Of a stretch of 64,000 nucleotides of DNA, positions 39,608 to 50,700 are shown one piece after another (within the stretch, counting starts at the first letter, position 1; every line of letters starts with the position of its first letter). A model generated the notes under the pieces. It saw only the letters and a list, made by a program, of their open reading frames with translations. It was not told the DNA's origin and ran no database searches. The translations under genes were made by a program, and so were the position numbers. Source of the DNA: an uncultured Rhodospirillales bacterium (GTDB lineage Bacteria; Pseudomonadota; Alphaproteobacteria; Acetobacterales; Acetobacteraceae); the NCBI GenBank assembly GCA_903835235.1, contig CAILMF010000054.1, positions 248,001 to 312,000 on the forward strand, given 5' to 3'.

Positions 39608-40014
39608 GCGACGAGGATGACGCCGGGCGCGGCGCCCGGGCGCGAAAAGCGCCCTCGGCCTTCCGCACCATCTCGGAGGTTGCCGACGACCTGCATATTC
39701 CGCAGCACGTGCTGCGCTTCTGGGAGACCAAGTTCACCCAGTTGAAGCCGCTGAAGCGCGGCGGCGGGCGGCGTTACTATCGGCCGGAGGATATCGGCCT
39801 GCTGCGCAAGATCAGCGACCTGCTGTACACCCAGGGCTACACCATCAAGGGCGTGCAGCGGCTGCTGCGGGAAGGCGGGCTGCAGGATGGCGGGCCGTTC
39901 CATGGCGAACTGCCCTTGCCGGAGCCGCCCGAAAGCGGCGACCCCGTGCGCCTGGCGCTGCTGGAACTGGACGACATCGCGGTCGAATTCCGCGCCCTGG
40001 CCCAGCGGGACTGA
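39604..40014 (+). CDS. MerR family transcriptional regulator
   Basis: [45 protein letters not shown]. Confidence 0.92.
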   Translation: MSDEDDAGRGARARKAPSAFRTISEVADDLHIPQHVLRFWETKFTQLKPLKRGGGRRYYRPEDIGLLRKISDLLYTQGYTIKGVQRLLREGGLQDGGPFHGELPLPEPPESGDPVRLALLELDDIAVEFRALAQRD

Positions 40015-40110
40015 GCGCGGCAAGCACAATCGGTTCACCGCCATCGGCACGTATGCTATATCCGCGGCGCTGAGCCCGGAAGCGGTCGGCGCTTCAAGTC
40101 TATCGGAAAG

Positions 40111-40635
40111 GTGGATAATTTGTTCGACGCAACAAGGCGGCACGGCCGCCGGCTGCTGGCCGCCATGCTGGCCGCCAGCCTGGTGGCGGGCCCCGCAAGC
40201 GCCCGCTGCACCTCTGATCAGGACCAGGCGGCATTCGACGTCAACGCGCTGAAGACCGAGCTGATGCTCATGGCTGTCAGCAGCGAGTGCCGGCGCGAGG
40301 CCGACTACAACGCCTTCATCAATCGCTTCCGCCAGGAGCTGATCGCCGCCGACGGCCATGTGGTGGCCTGGTATCGCGCGCATTTCGGCACCGGCCGGAC
40401 GCTGAACCTGAAGATCGAATCCTTCGTCACCGAACTGGCGAACCTGCGTTCCCGCCATGCGCAGCGCGCCGGCGGTGACTACTGCGCCCGCAGCGGCATG
40501 ATCTTCTCCGAGATTGCGGCGCTGCCGTCCGGTGCCGAGCTGGCCGCCTATGCCGCGGGCAAGAACATGATGCCGGCGGAGCTGCCGGCCTGCGAAAGGC
40601 CGCCGGTGCAGCCGGCACCGAGGACGCGCCGGTGA
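40111..40635 (+). CDS. Exported hypothetical protein
   Basis: GTG start with purine-rich RBS; signal peptide LLAAMLAASLVAGPASA; no recognised domain. Confidence 0.65.
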   Translation: MDNLFDATRRHGRRLLAAMLAASLVAGPASARCTSDQDQAAFDVNALKTELMLMAVSSECRREADYNAFINRFRQELIAADGHVVAWYRAHFGTGRTLNLKIESFVTELANLRSRHAQRAGGDYCARSGMIFSEIAALPSGAELAAYAAGKNMMPAELPACERPPVQPAPRTRR

Positions 40636-41144
40636 TGCGTTTCCTGCCCCTGGCCGGGCTGCTGGCCCTCGGCGCATGCGCCGAGATGGCCCCCACCGCG
40701 CCGCCGCGTCCGACCGCGCGCATCTTCTCCTTCGACCAGCAGGGCAAGGCGGCGAAGTGCACCGTGCAGGTGCCCGAACGCCCGGCCGATGGCGCCACCG
40801 TTTCCGGCACCATGGCGGTGCTGAACGACCGCGGCTGGTGCGGCGTGGACCTGCTGCGCCCGGTACCGGGCTGGGAGCCGTTCCTCTACGGCCTGCTGAC
40901 CAAGCGGGCCGCGAACGGCACGGTCACCATCCACACCGTGGGCGACACCACGCGCGTGGACTACGTGCCGGATGTCGGCTTCTCCGGCGCCGACAGCTTT
41001 GCGGTGAAGCTGGCGCCGGGCAATGCCACGGTGCAGGTGGCGGTGACGGTGGAAGCCCCGCCCGCGCCGCCGCCGCCCCCGCCTGCCGCCGCGCCTGCAC
41101 CGGCGCCGCAGCGTCCGGCCGCGCCGGCGCGGCGCCGGTCCTGA
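40635..41144 (+). CDS. Hypothetical lipoprotein with Ig/cadherin-like module and Pro/Ala-rich tail
   Basis: Lipobox LLALGAC; VDYVPDVGFSGADSFAVKL; PPAPPPPPPAAAPAPAPQ tail; overlaps previous ORF. Confidence 0.65.
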   Translation: MRFLPLAGLLALGACAEMAPTAPPRPTARIFSFDQQGKAAKCTVQVPERPADGATVSGTMAVLNDRGWCGVDLLRPVPGWEPFLYGLLTKRAANGTVTIHTVGDTTRVDYVPDVGFSGADSFAVKLAPGNATVQVAVTVEAPPAPPPPPPAAAPAPAPQRPAAPARRRS

Positions 41145-41210
41145 GGCGGTAGAGCCTGATCCTCGAAGGCGGAATCGCCGTAGCGGTGAATCAGTCTCTC
41201 AGACAAGGCT

Positions 41211-41270
41211 GGAGCGTGATCCACCAGAGTGGATCACGCTCCCGATCGGGAGGGACGCTGTCCCTCCCGA
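41211..41270. repeat. Two perfect hairpins between convergent genes
   Basis: GGAGCGTGATCCAC-CAGA-GTGGATCACGCTCC (41211-41242), then TCGGGAGGGAC-GCT-GTCCCTCCCGA (about 41246-41270). Confidence 0.8.
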
Positions 41271-41329
41271 ACCCTCCCTGCCAAGGGCCGAGAGGCCTCG
41301 GGAAACCGGGTTTTTTCAGCAGTCGCCGG

Positions 41330-42901
41330 TCAGCGAACCCGCTGGATGTTGTAGAGCACGGGGAAGCCGATCGGCAGCACGCCCGTCACCTCCGCGCGGT
41401 GGGCGGCCGGCAGGTAGAACTGGCCGTAGAATCCCATCAAGCCCGCTTCATGCACGTGCTGCTGCATCTGGGCGGCCAGCTCGCGGCGCTTGGCCGGGTC
41501 GGCCTCGCGCTCGAAGGCCTCGATGACCGGCGTCAGCCCTGGGTCGCAGTAGCGGCCCGGGTAGTTGTTGGTGCAGTTGTAGGCCACCGAATAGTTGGCG
41601 ATGGGGTTCACCATGTCATAGCCGGTGAAGACCACGGGCATGGCGGACCAGCCGCCGCGCTCCACCGGTTCCGTGTTGTTGCGGCGCTGCGCCTGCGTCG
41701 AAAAGTCCGCCGAGGAAACCTGCACGTTGAAGCCGGCCAGGCGGGCGCGCTCGGCGATGACCAGGCTGGTCGGGTTCAGGATGGTGCTGTCCATGCTGTG
41801 CAGCAGCACCAGCGGTTCATTGTTGTAGCCACTGGCGCGCAGCGTGGCGCGGGCCTGGTCGATGGTGGCGGCGCGCAGCGGGGCCACCGCGGCTTCCGAC
41901 GCATAGGGCCAGCCGCACATGAAGATGCTGGCGCAGAAGCCGTAGGTCATCTGCCGCGGCAGGCCGAGCGAGGCCACGACCTCGTTGTGGTCGATGGCCA
42001 GCTGGAAGGCACGCCGCGCCTGCGGGTTGTTGAACGGCGGGTGCTGGTGGTTGATCGCCACCGCGCCGATCATGCTGCCCAGCGGCGGCGGCTCGATCAG
42101 GCGGATGTTGCGGTTGCGGCGGAAGCTCTCGATGAAGTCGCCGGGCACCAGTTCCAGGTAGTCGGCCTCGCCGGCGGTCATCGCGGAGATGCGCGTTGCG
42201 ATATCCGGCATGGAGATGAAGTGCACCTGCTCCATATGCGCGCGCTTGCCGCCGGCAAAACCGTCGGCGGGTTCGGCGCGCGGCACGTAGCGCGGGTTGC
42301 GGCGGAAGATCGCCAGGCTGCCGCTGCGCCATTCCGCCCGGTTGAAGCTGTAGGGACCGCTGCCGATGGTCTCCGGCACCGCCTGGGTGACAGGCGTGGT
42401 GCTGGCGAAGCGGGCCGGCATCATGAAGGGGATTTGGGCGGCGGGCTTGCCGATGGCCTCGATGACCTGGCTGAATGGCCAGCTGAGTTCGAGCACGAAG
42501 GTCCGGGCATCCACGACCCGAAGACCCTTGCTGGCGGCCATCAGTCGGCTGCCCAGGCCGTCGCGGCGGCCCCAGCGGCGCAGCGACTCGACGCAGTCCT
42601 CGGCGGTCACGGGCTGGCCATCGTGCCATTCCAGGCCATCGCGCAGCTTGAAGGTCCAGGTCAGGCGGTCGGCACTGACCTCCCACCCCTCCAGCATCTG
42701 CGGCCGGTATTCGCCCTTGCTGTCGAGCGCGACCAGCGTGTCGTAGACCAGGTAGGCGTAGGCGCGCGTGACGTTGCTGGTGGTGATGATGGGGTCCAGC
42801 ACCTGGAGTTCCAGGTTCAGCACCGCGCGCAGCACGTTGGGTTGGGCGGCGGCGGGGGCGGCAAGTCCCAGCAGGGCCGCGAGGGCGAGAACCAGGCGCA
42901 T
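41330..42901 (-). CDS. ABC transporter substrate-binding protein (peptide/SBP family 5)
   Basis: Internal start MRLVLALAALLGLAAPAAAQ; EGWEVSADRLTWTFKLRDGLEWHDGQPVTAEDCVESLRRW. Confidence 0.92.
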   Translation of the reverse strand: MRLVLALAALLGLAAPAAAQPNVLRAVLNLELQVLDPIITTSNVTRAYAYLVYDTLVALDSKGEYRPQMLEGWEVSADRLTWTFKLRDGLEWHDGQPVTAEDCVESLRRWGRRDGLGSRLMAASKGLRVVDARTFVLELSWPFSQVIEAIGKPAAQIPFMMPARFASTTPVTQAVPETIGSGPYSFNRAEWRSGSLAIFRRNPRYVPRAEPADGFAGGKRAHMEQVHFISMPDIATRISAMTAGEADYLELVPGDFIESFRRNRNIRLIEPPPLGSMIGAVAINHQHPPFNNPQARRAFQLAIDHNEVVASLGLPRQMTYGFCASIFMCGWPYASEAAVAPLRAATIDQARATLRASGYNNEPLVLLHSMDSTILNPTSLVIAERARLAGFNVQVSSADFSTQAQRRNNTEPVERGGWSAMPVVFTGYDMVNPIANYSVAYNCTNNYPGRYCDPGLTPVIEAFEREADPAKRRELAAQMQQHVHEAGLMGFYGQFYLPAAHRAEVTGVLPIGFPVLYNIQRVR

Positions 42902-42912
42902 CGGTGGCTCCT

Positions 42913-44562
42913 TCAGGCGGCGAGTATTTCGGCTTCCGGCGCCGGGCGGCCGCGGATCAGGTCCGCGGCCTTCTCGGCGATCATCAGCGTGGTGGCGTAG
43001 GTGTTGGCGCTGGGCATGTGCGGCATGACCGAGGCATCCACCACCCGCAGCCCTTGCAAGCCGTGGACCAGCAGCTGGTCGCTGACCACGGCGGTGGGGT
43101 CGGTCTGCGGCCCCATGCGGGCGGTGCCGATCAGGTGGTAGGTGGTGCTGCCGTTGCGGTAGGCGAAGTCGAGCAGCTCGTCGTCGCTCTGGGCGTTCAG
43201 CCCCGGCAGGGTCTCGGCTTCCAGGAAGGGGTTGAGTTCCGGCGTGGCGAGCATGCGGCGCAGCAGGCGGATGCCGCCCAGGTGGACCTGGCGGTCCATC
43301 GGGTTGCTCAGGTAGTTCGGGTTGATCTCGGGGTCCTCGAACACGTCCTTGCTGCGGGCGCGGACCCAGCCGGTGGATTCCGGCCGGTGCTGCCAGGCGC
43401 CGGCGGTCACGCCGGGGACCTCGTCCAGCACATAGACCTTGCCCTCGGCATAGCTGCCGGGGGTGAAGACGCATTGCAGGTCCGGCTGGTCCAGACCCTC
43501 GAAGCTTTTCCAGAACACATGCACATGGCTGGGCGCGGTGGCGAGGATGCTGGGCTTGCCGGTGGCCCAGCGGGCGACCTGGCCGGCCCGCTTCAGCCCG
43601 CGGGCCAGCTGGTTCAGCGTGGTGACGCCGGGGCGGGCGCGCATGACGATGCGCGACGCGTAGTGGTCGCGGAAGTTCTCGCCGACGCCCTTGATCTCAT
43701 GCTGCACCGGGACGCCAAGGGATTGCAGCAGCGGTGCAGGGCCAATGCCGGATATCTGGAGCAGCCGCGCGGTGTTGACGGTGCCTGCGGAGAGGATGAC
43801 TTCCCGCCGCGCCATGACGGTGCGCTCGGCGCCGCCGCGTTCGCTCTGGTAGCGGATGCCCGTCGCGCGCTTGCCGTCCAGGATGATGCCGGAGGCGCGG
43901 GCGTTGGTGCGGACCTCCACGCCGCCGCGGGCGACGGCCGGGTGCAGGAAGGCGCGGGCGGCGGAGACGCGGCGGCCACCGACGATGGCGCGCTGGAAGT
44001 AGCCGACGCCGGCCTGGTTGCCACTGTTGTAGTCGGGGTTGCGGGGTATGCCGATGCCCTCGCAGCCCTTGATGAAGGCCTCTGTCAGTGGGTGGAACCA
44101 GTCCATGTCCGTGACCGGAATGCCGCCCTGGCGGCCGCGGCGCTGGTCGTCCCCGTAGCCGATGCGGTGTTCGCTGCGGCGGTAGTAGGGCAGCACATCG
44201 GCATAGCCCCAGCCGCGATTGCCGCGCTGTGCCCAGCTGTCCAGGTCGGCCGGCTGGCCGCGATTGTAGATCATGCCGTTGATCGACGACGAGCCGCCGA
44301 GGGTGCGGCCCTGCGTGGTGCTGATCCGCCGTCCCCCGGTATTGGCCGTGGCCTCGGTCTTGAACTGCCAGGTGACGCTGGGGTCCGCCAATGTCTTGAT
44401 GAAGCCGGCGGGGATGTGGATCCAGGGGTTGGTGTCGGGCGGCCCGGCTTCCAGCACGCATACGGTCACGCCGGGGTCTTCGGTCAGCCGCGCCGCCAGC
44501 ACCGAGCCGGCGGCGCCGGCGCCGACGATGACATAGTCGAAGCTGTCGCTGTCCTGTGCCAT
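42913..44562 (-). CDS. GMC family oxidoreductase (choline dehydrogenase-like)
   Basis: DYVIVGAGAAGSVLAARLTEDPGVTVCVLEAG; TLGGSSSINGMIYNRGQP; DASVMPHMPSANTYATTLMIAEKAADLI. Confidence 0.95.
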   Translation of the reverse strand: MAQDSDSFDYVIVGAGAAGSVLAARLTEDPGVTVCVLEAGPPDTNPWIHIPAGFIKTLADPSVTWQFKTEATANTGGRRISTTQGRTLGGSSSINGMIYNRGQPADLDSWAQRGNRGWGYADVLPYYRRSEHRIGYGDDQRRGRQGGIPVTDMDWFHPLTEAFIKGCEGIGIPRNPDYNSGNQAGVGYFQRAIVGGRRVSAARAFLHPAVARGGVEVRTNARASGIILDGKRATGIRYQSERGGAERTVMARREVILSAGTVNTARLLQISGIGPAPLLQSLGVPVQHEIKGVGENFRDHYASRIVMRARPGVTTLNQLARGLKRAGQVARWATGKPSILATAPSHVHVFWKSFEGLDQPDLQCVFTPGSYAEGKVYVLDEVPGVTAGAWQHRPESTGWVRARSKDVFEDPEINPNYLSNPMDRQVHLGGIRLLRRMLATPELNPFLEAETLPGLNAQSDDELLDFAYRNGSTTYHLIGTARMGPQTDPTAVVSDQLLVHGLQGLRVVDASVMPHMPSANTYATTLMIAEKAADLIRGRPAPEAEILAA

Positions 44563-44730
44563 CGGCCCGCGCAATCCCTGTGGTTGGGTGCAGGGTAGGG
44601 ACGGGCAGGGGGCCTTGCCAAGCGGTGTGGTAGGGGCACGTGCCCCGAAGCTGGCCGGGGCAGCTCGGCAATGCCGGGGCGGGCCGGTTCAGCCTGACCT
44701 TTGGCGGGGTCAGGCTGGTCCGGCAGTGCC

Positions 44731-47700
44731 TCAGGCGAACAGGAAGTCGTTCGCGGTCAGGCTGCCGGCCACGACGTGCTGCAGCGTCACCTGGTGCGAC
44801 GCGTCGACGGCGATGGAGGCATTGCCCGCGGCGTAGCTGATGCGGCCCTGGAGTGCGGCGAAGCTGCCGACCCCAAGACCCGCCAGCCGGATGACATCGG
44901 CCGCGACATCGAAGTCGAGGATGGTGTCGAACCCGCCGACGCTGAGGTCGAACAGGTCGGCCCCGGCGCCACCAGTGAACACATCGTTGCCGGGGCCGCC
45001 GAGCAGCGAATCGGCGCCGGCGCTGCCCTGCACGACCAGCGCCGTGCCGGCGCCCAGGGCTGCGCCGTTCACCTGCAGGCTGGTGATGCCGGCGCCCACG
45101 GAAACGAAGATGGAGCTGCCGAAGGCGGCGGCGGCCTTGACCCCGAAGCTGAGGCTCTCCGCGCCGCTGCCATAGAGGAAGATGGCCTGGAGGTGGCTGA
45201 GGCCGACGAAGTCGGCGTCTCCGATGGCATCGGTGAAGCCAAGGTTGAGTTGGTTGGTGCCGGTGCCGCCATCCACCACCCGGCCCGCGGCGGTGAAGGC
45301 CGCCAGGGTCTGGAAGTCGAAGGTATCGTGGCCAGCCCCGCCCATCAGCTTGTCGGCGCCGCCGCCGCCGCGGATGTAGTCGGCGCCGCCACCGCCGGCC
45401 AGGCTGTCGGCGCCGGCGGTGCCGACCAGTATCAGGGTCTTGCCGCTGCCGAGGCCGCTGGCATCGATGTTGAGGCCAGCGGTGGTCGCCGAGGTCGCCA
45501 CCGTGACGGAGTTGGCGAGCGCGCTGGCTGCATTGCTGGCCAGCACCGCGCTGCTGGTGCCGGTGCTGCCGAAGTAGAGTGTCGTCAACCCCGACAGCCC
45601 GGCGAAGTCGACATCACGGATGGCGATGTCCTGCGGCAGGGTCAGCACGCCGTTGGTATCCGCCAGCAGCAGCCTGGTGCTGGCCGCGGCGCTGCTGGCG
45701 GTGTTGCCGGCCGCGTCCAACGCGCGGGCGACCAGGCTGTGCCGGCCGGCGCCGGCCAGGGTGGCGCTGATGGACCAGGTGCCGTCGGTGCCTACCGTGC
45801 CGCTGCCCAGCAGCGCTGTCCCTTCGAAGAGCGAGACCGTGCTGCCAACCTCGCCGCGGCCGGTCACCAGCCTGACCGGCTGAATGGTCGTGGCCGGCAG
45901 GCTGTCGATGGTCGGCGTGGGTGCGATGGTGTCGAAGGTGTAGGTCACGCCGGCCGTGCTGCTGTTGCCGGCGGCATCGGTGTCCACGGCCGTGATGGCG
46001 TGGGCGCCCTGGGTGGTGAAGGTGACCAGCTTGGACCAGGTGCCTGTCGCCCCGACCCGGACGCTGCCGAGCGACGTTGCGCCGTCGAACAGCAGCACCG
46101 TCGTCCCGGCCTCTCCGGTGCCGGCGATGGTCTGCCTTGCCACATTGGTCGCCCCACCCGGGGAGGAAATGGCGATGGCCGGCGCGATGGTGTCCAGGGT
46201 GAAGTTCAGCGCCCTGCTGGTGCCGACATTGCCGGCGGCGTCGGTGTCCTGCGCCGTGACGGCATGGCTGCCCTGGGCCGCACCGAGCGTCGCGGAGAGG
46301 CTCCACAGGCCCAGCTTGTCGACCACGGCGGTGCCCAGCGTGGCGGCGCCTTCCTTGACGACCACCGTCGTCCCGGCCTCTCCGGTGCCGCTGATGGGCT
46401 GCGTCCGGTTGTTGATGAGGCCGCCGGCGGAGGTGATGGCGACCACGGGCGCGATGGTGTCGAGCGTGAAGCTCAGCGGACCGCTGGTGCCGACATTGCC
46501 GACGGTGTCGGTGTCCTGCGCGGTGACGACATGGCTGCCCTGGGTCGCGCCGATCGTCGCGGAGAGGCTCCACTGGCCGAACTTGTCGACCACGGTGGTG
46601 CCAAGCGTGGTGGCGCCTTCCTTCACCACCACCGTCGTCCCGGCCTCTGCGGTGCCGCTGAGGAGCTGCGTCCGGTTGTTGATGAGGCCGCCGGCGGAGG
46701 TGAAGGCGACAACGGGTGCGACGGTGTCCAGGGTGATCGTGACCGGCGCCACCGCTGCCCCGACATTGCCGACCGCATCCGTCGCCCGGGCGGTGATGAC
46801 ATGGTCGCCCTGACCGCTGAGCGTGACTGCCCTGCTCCAGGCGCCGGTGGCATCGACCTTGACGCTGGCGAGGATGGTGGCGCCGTCGAGCAGTTGCACC
46901 GTGGCGCCCCGCTCCCCGGTGCCGGAGATGAGCTGCCTGGCCAGGTTGGTCAGGCTGCCGGCGCTGGTGATGGCGACGCTGGGGGCCACGGTGTCGAGGG
47001 TGAAGATGATCGTCGGGCTGATGCCGACATTGCCGGCGGCATCTGTGTCGCCCGCCGTGATGAAGTGGCGGCCCTGCGCACTGCCGAAGGTGACCTGCAG
47101 GCTCCAGCTGCCATCCGTGCCGACCAGGGCGGAACCCAGCGTCGTGGTGCCTTCGCGCAGGGTAACCGTGGTGCCCGCTTCGCCGATGCCGGCCAGGTCC
47201 TGCGTGTTGAAGCGCGTGGCGCCGGCGCCCGTGGTGATGGCGACGACGGGGGCGACGGTATCCAGCGTGAAGGCCAGCCCGCTGCTGCGGATGGTGCCGA
47301 GATACGGGTCGACCAGGCTGGCGAGCAGGGTGTGGAGGCCCTGGCCGGCCAGGTTGACCACGGCGGCGAAGCTGCCATCCGCCAGCACCAGGCCAGTGCC
47401 GAGCACCGTGGCGCCTTCCAGGATGCTGACCAGGGTGCCGGCATAGGCCGGGGTGGTCGTGCCGGTGATGGTCTGGCGTGGCTGGTTGGTCAGGCCGCCG
47501 CTGCCGGAGAGCGAGAGCCCCGGGCTGAGCGTGACGCTGGCGTCGCTGAACTGGAGGGTGGTGACGCCGAATATCTTGGTCGTGCCGGTGGCTGTCGTCA
47601 CGGTCCAGCTGGCGTCGGCGTTACGGGCCCAGCTGGCCTGGTCCTGGGTGATGCTGGTGAGGTGCAGGACATCCGTGCCGCCATTGCCGAACACGGTGTC

Positions 47701-50700
47701 GGCGCCGGCGCTGGCAAGGAAGCTGTCGTTGCCGGCGCTGCCGGTCAGGCTGTCGGCAAAGGCGCTGCCGCGGACGGCGTTGATGTTGATGAGCTGGTCA
47801 TGGCCACCGAAGCCGTCGGTGGCGGTGCCGAGCGCCAGGTTGACCACCACGCCGGCTTCGTCGCGGCTGTAGTCGGCCAGCACATGGGTGCCGGCATGCG
47901 GCGCCGCCAACGTGTCGTCGCCGGCGCGGCCCTGGAGGAAGCCGTAGCTGCCATCGGCGGGGTCCAGGCCCATCAGGCTGTCGGCAAAGGGCGTGCCGAC
48001 GACGGATTGCAGGTGCTGGAGGGTATCGGTGCCGTCCCACTGGTTGGTGGCGGTGCCGGCGCCGAGGTTCACCACCACGCCATGGGTGGGGACGAAGTTG
48101 TAGTAGTTGGTTGCGTAGGCCAGAACGTTGTGGCCGTCGCGGCCGTCCAGGCTGTTGTTACCCGCACCGCCGTTCAGCGTATCGTCGCCGAGCGTGCCCA
48201 GCAGCGTGTCGTTGCCATCGGCCGCTGCTGCGCCGTTGAAGCGGAGCAGTGTGTCGATCGCGCCATTGGCCTTCTGCACAAAGCCCTGATAACCGCCGCC
48301 ACCATCGGCCGCGGCGGCGGTGCCGAGGTCGACCAGCACATCCTCGGCGTTGGTGAGCGCGTAGCTGTACGTGTTGTGGCCGCCGGCACCGTCAAGCGAA
48401 TGGTTGCCGAGCATCGAGGTCTGGATGGTGTCGTCGTTGTGGCTGCCGATGATGGTGTCGTTGAAGTTCGACCCACGGACGTTGACCACGTCGATCAGCA
48501 GGTCGTGCCCGCCCTGGCCGTCATTGGCGACGATGCCGGTTTCGAGATTGATGGTCACCGCTGTGGTGGCGAGCGAGTAGCGCGGGCGGTTCGCGGAAAG
48601 GCCGTGGCCGTCGATGGTATCGTTGCCGGCGGCGCCCGCGAGGTTACGGGTCCCGTAGAAGTCCGCGAGGCTGGGGGCGAAGGGGACGCCGGAGATGCTG
48701 TCGTCGCCGTTGCCCGTGGTGATGGCCTGGATATTGTGCAGCGTGTCGGTACCGCCCAGGCTCTTGGTCACGGTCGCAGTGTAGAGGTCGGAGAAGCTGA
48801 CCGTCTCGTTGCCGCCGATGATGCCGTAGCTGACCGAGGCACTGGCCAAGGGCAGCACGCCCTCCATGCTGTCGGAGCCGAGCGAGGCGAGGAAGTTGGC
48901 ACCGCCGCTGGGGTAGCCGGCGATGCCCGCCACGCCCGAGAGCACGTTGGTGCCGATCAGCGTGTCGTTGCCGGCGCTGCCCTGGATGTCGCGGATGCCT
49001 TGCAGGACATCATGCCCGCCGGCGGTGTTGGTGGCGGTGCCGGTGGTGAGGTCGACCGTGACGCCGTTCGCGGCCTGGCCGTTGCTGCTGTAGCTGACGC
49101 GGTCCTGGCCACCATTGGCGATGAAGGTGTCGTTGCCGGCGCCGCCGAAGAAGGTGTCGTTGCCGTTGCCGCCCAGCAGCATGTCGTTGCCGGCGCCGCC
49201 TTGCAGCTGGTCGTTGCCGCCGCCGCCGCCGAAGATGGTCTGGCCGGCGTCGTTCACCGAGCCCAGGATGCCGAAGCTGACGGAGTTGCGGGTGATGGTG
49301 TCGTTGCCGGCGGTACCTTCGACGTTGACGCCGGAGAGGATCACGTCGCCGTCGTTGCAGCGGATGATCGAGACGTTCCGCAGCAGGTCGGTGCCATCGC
49401 CGCTGACCGCGGTCCAGCTTCCGTCGCCATTGTTCGTCAGGATCACATTCGCTTTTGACGAGTTCAGGACGACGATGTTGATGCCGGCGCCGCCATCCAC
49501 CACGTCATTGCCGGCGCCGGGGGTGATGATGTCGTTCAGCGCGCTGCCGGTGATGCTGTCGGCGAAGTTGCTGCCACGCGCCGCCTGGATGTTGATGAGC
49601 TGGTCATGCCCGCCCCAACCATCGGCGGCGGTGCCGGCGGCCAGGTTCACCGTGACGCCGGCGATGTCCTGGCTGTAGTCGGCCTGGACATGGGTGTTGG
49701 CGAAGGGCGCGGCCAGCGTGTCGTTGCCGACCATGCCGCGGACGGTGCTGAAGGTGGCGTTGTTGGCTGAGGTGCCGGTGATGTAGTCGCCCTGGTTGGT
49801 GCCGATCGCGTTCTGCACGTTCAGCAGGAAGTCCTGCCCGCCCCAGGGGTTGGCGACGTGGCCGGTCTGCAGGTTCACCACCACGCCCTGGGTGCTGATG
49901 CTGGTGACGATGCTGTCGTAGCGGACGAAGTTGTCGCCGCCGCGGCCGTCGAGGAAGTTGTTGCCGCCGGCGCCCTGCAGCGTGTCGTTGCCGCTGCTGC
50001 CGATCAGCGTGTCGTTGCCGTCGCCGGCGTAGATGCCGTTGATGTTCTTCAGCGTATCCACCGCGCCGCCGGGCTTGTTGGCGAAGCCGCCGATGGTGCT
50101 GGCCAGGGTGATGTCGACCAGCACGTCGTCAGTGCCGAAGTAGCGGTAGGTGTTGCCACCGGTGCCGCCATCGATGCTGTGGTTGCCGCCATTGGCAACC
50201 ATGAAGGTCTCGCCGTTGTTGCCGCCGAGCATGGTGTCGTTGAAGCTGGTGCCGCGCACCGCGGTCACATTGGTCAGCGTATCGGTGCCGCCCAGGCCGT
50301 CGGCCGCGGTGCCGGTGGCCAGGTTGATGTTCGCGGCGCTGGTGCTGGTGCTGTAGTCGGGACGGGCGCCGCCGCTGCCGTTGATGCTGTCGTTGCCGGC
50401 GCCGCCGATGAACGTGATGCCGAAGGTGTAGATGCCAGCGGTCGCGCCGCTGGGCGGGCCGGCCAGGCTGTCATTGCCGTCGGTGCCGATGATGCCGGTG
50501 ACGTTGACCAGCGTGTCGGTGCCGCCGCCGCTTTTGCTGAGCGTGGCATGCAGCAGGTCGGTGTAGGTGGCGCTGATGGTGCCGGGCAGGTTTGAATAGT
50601 CGCCCCACATGCGCGCCAGTTGCAGCGTGCCGTCCAGGCTGTCGGAACCGGCGGTGCCGAGGAAGCGGGTGCCGAACAGGCCGGGAGCGCCACCTGGGGC

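Noticed and set aside
44701-49458. 1585-aa plus-strand ORF opposite the giant RTX gene
   Set aside because: Antisense shadow ORF; the repetitive sense codons leave no stops on the other strand, and there are no recognisable domains.
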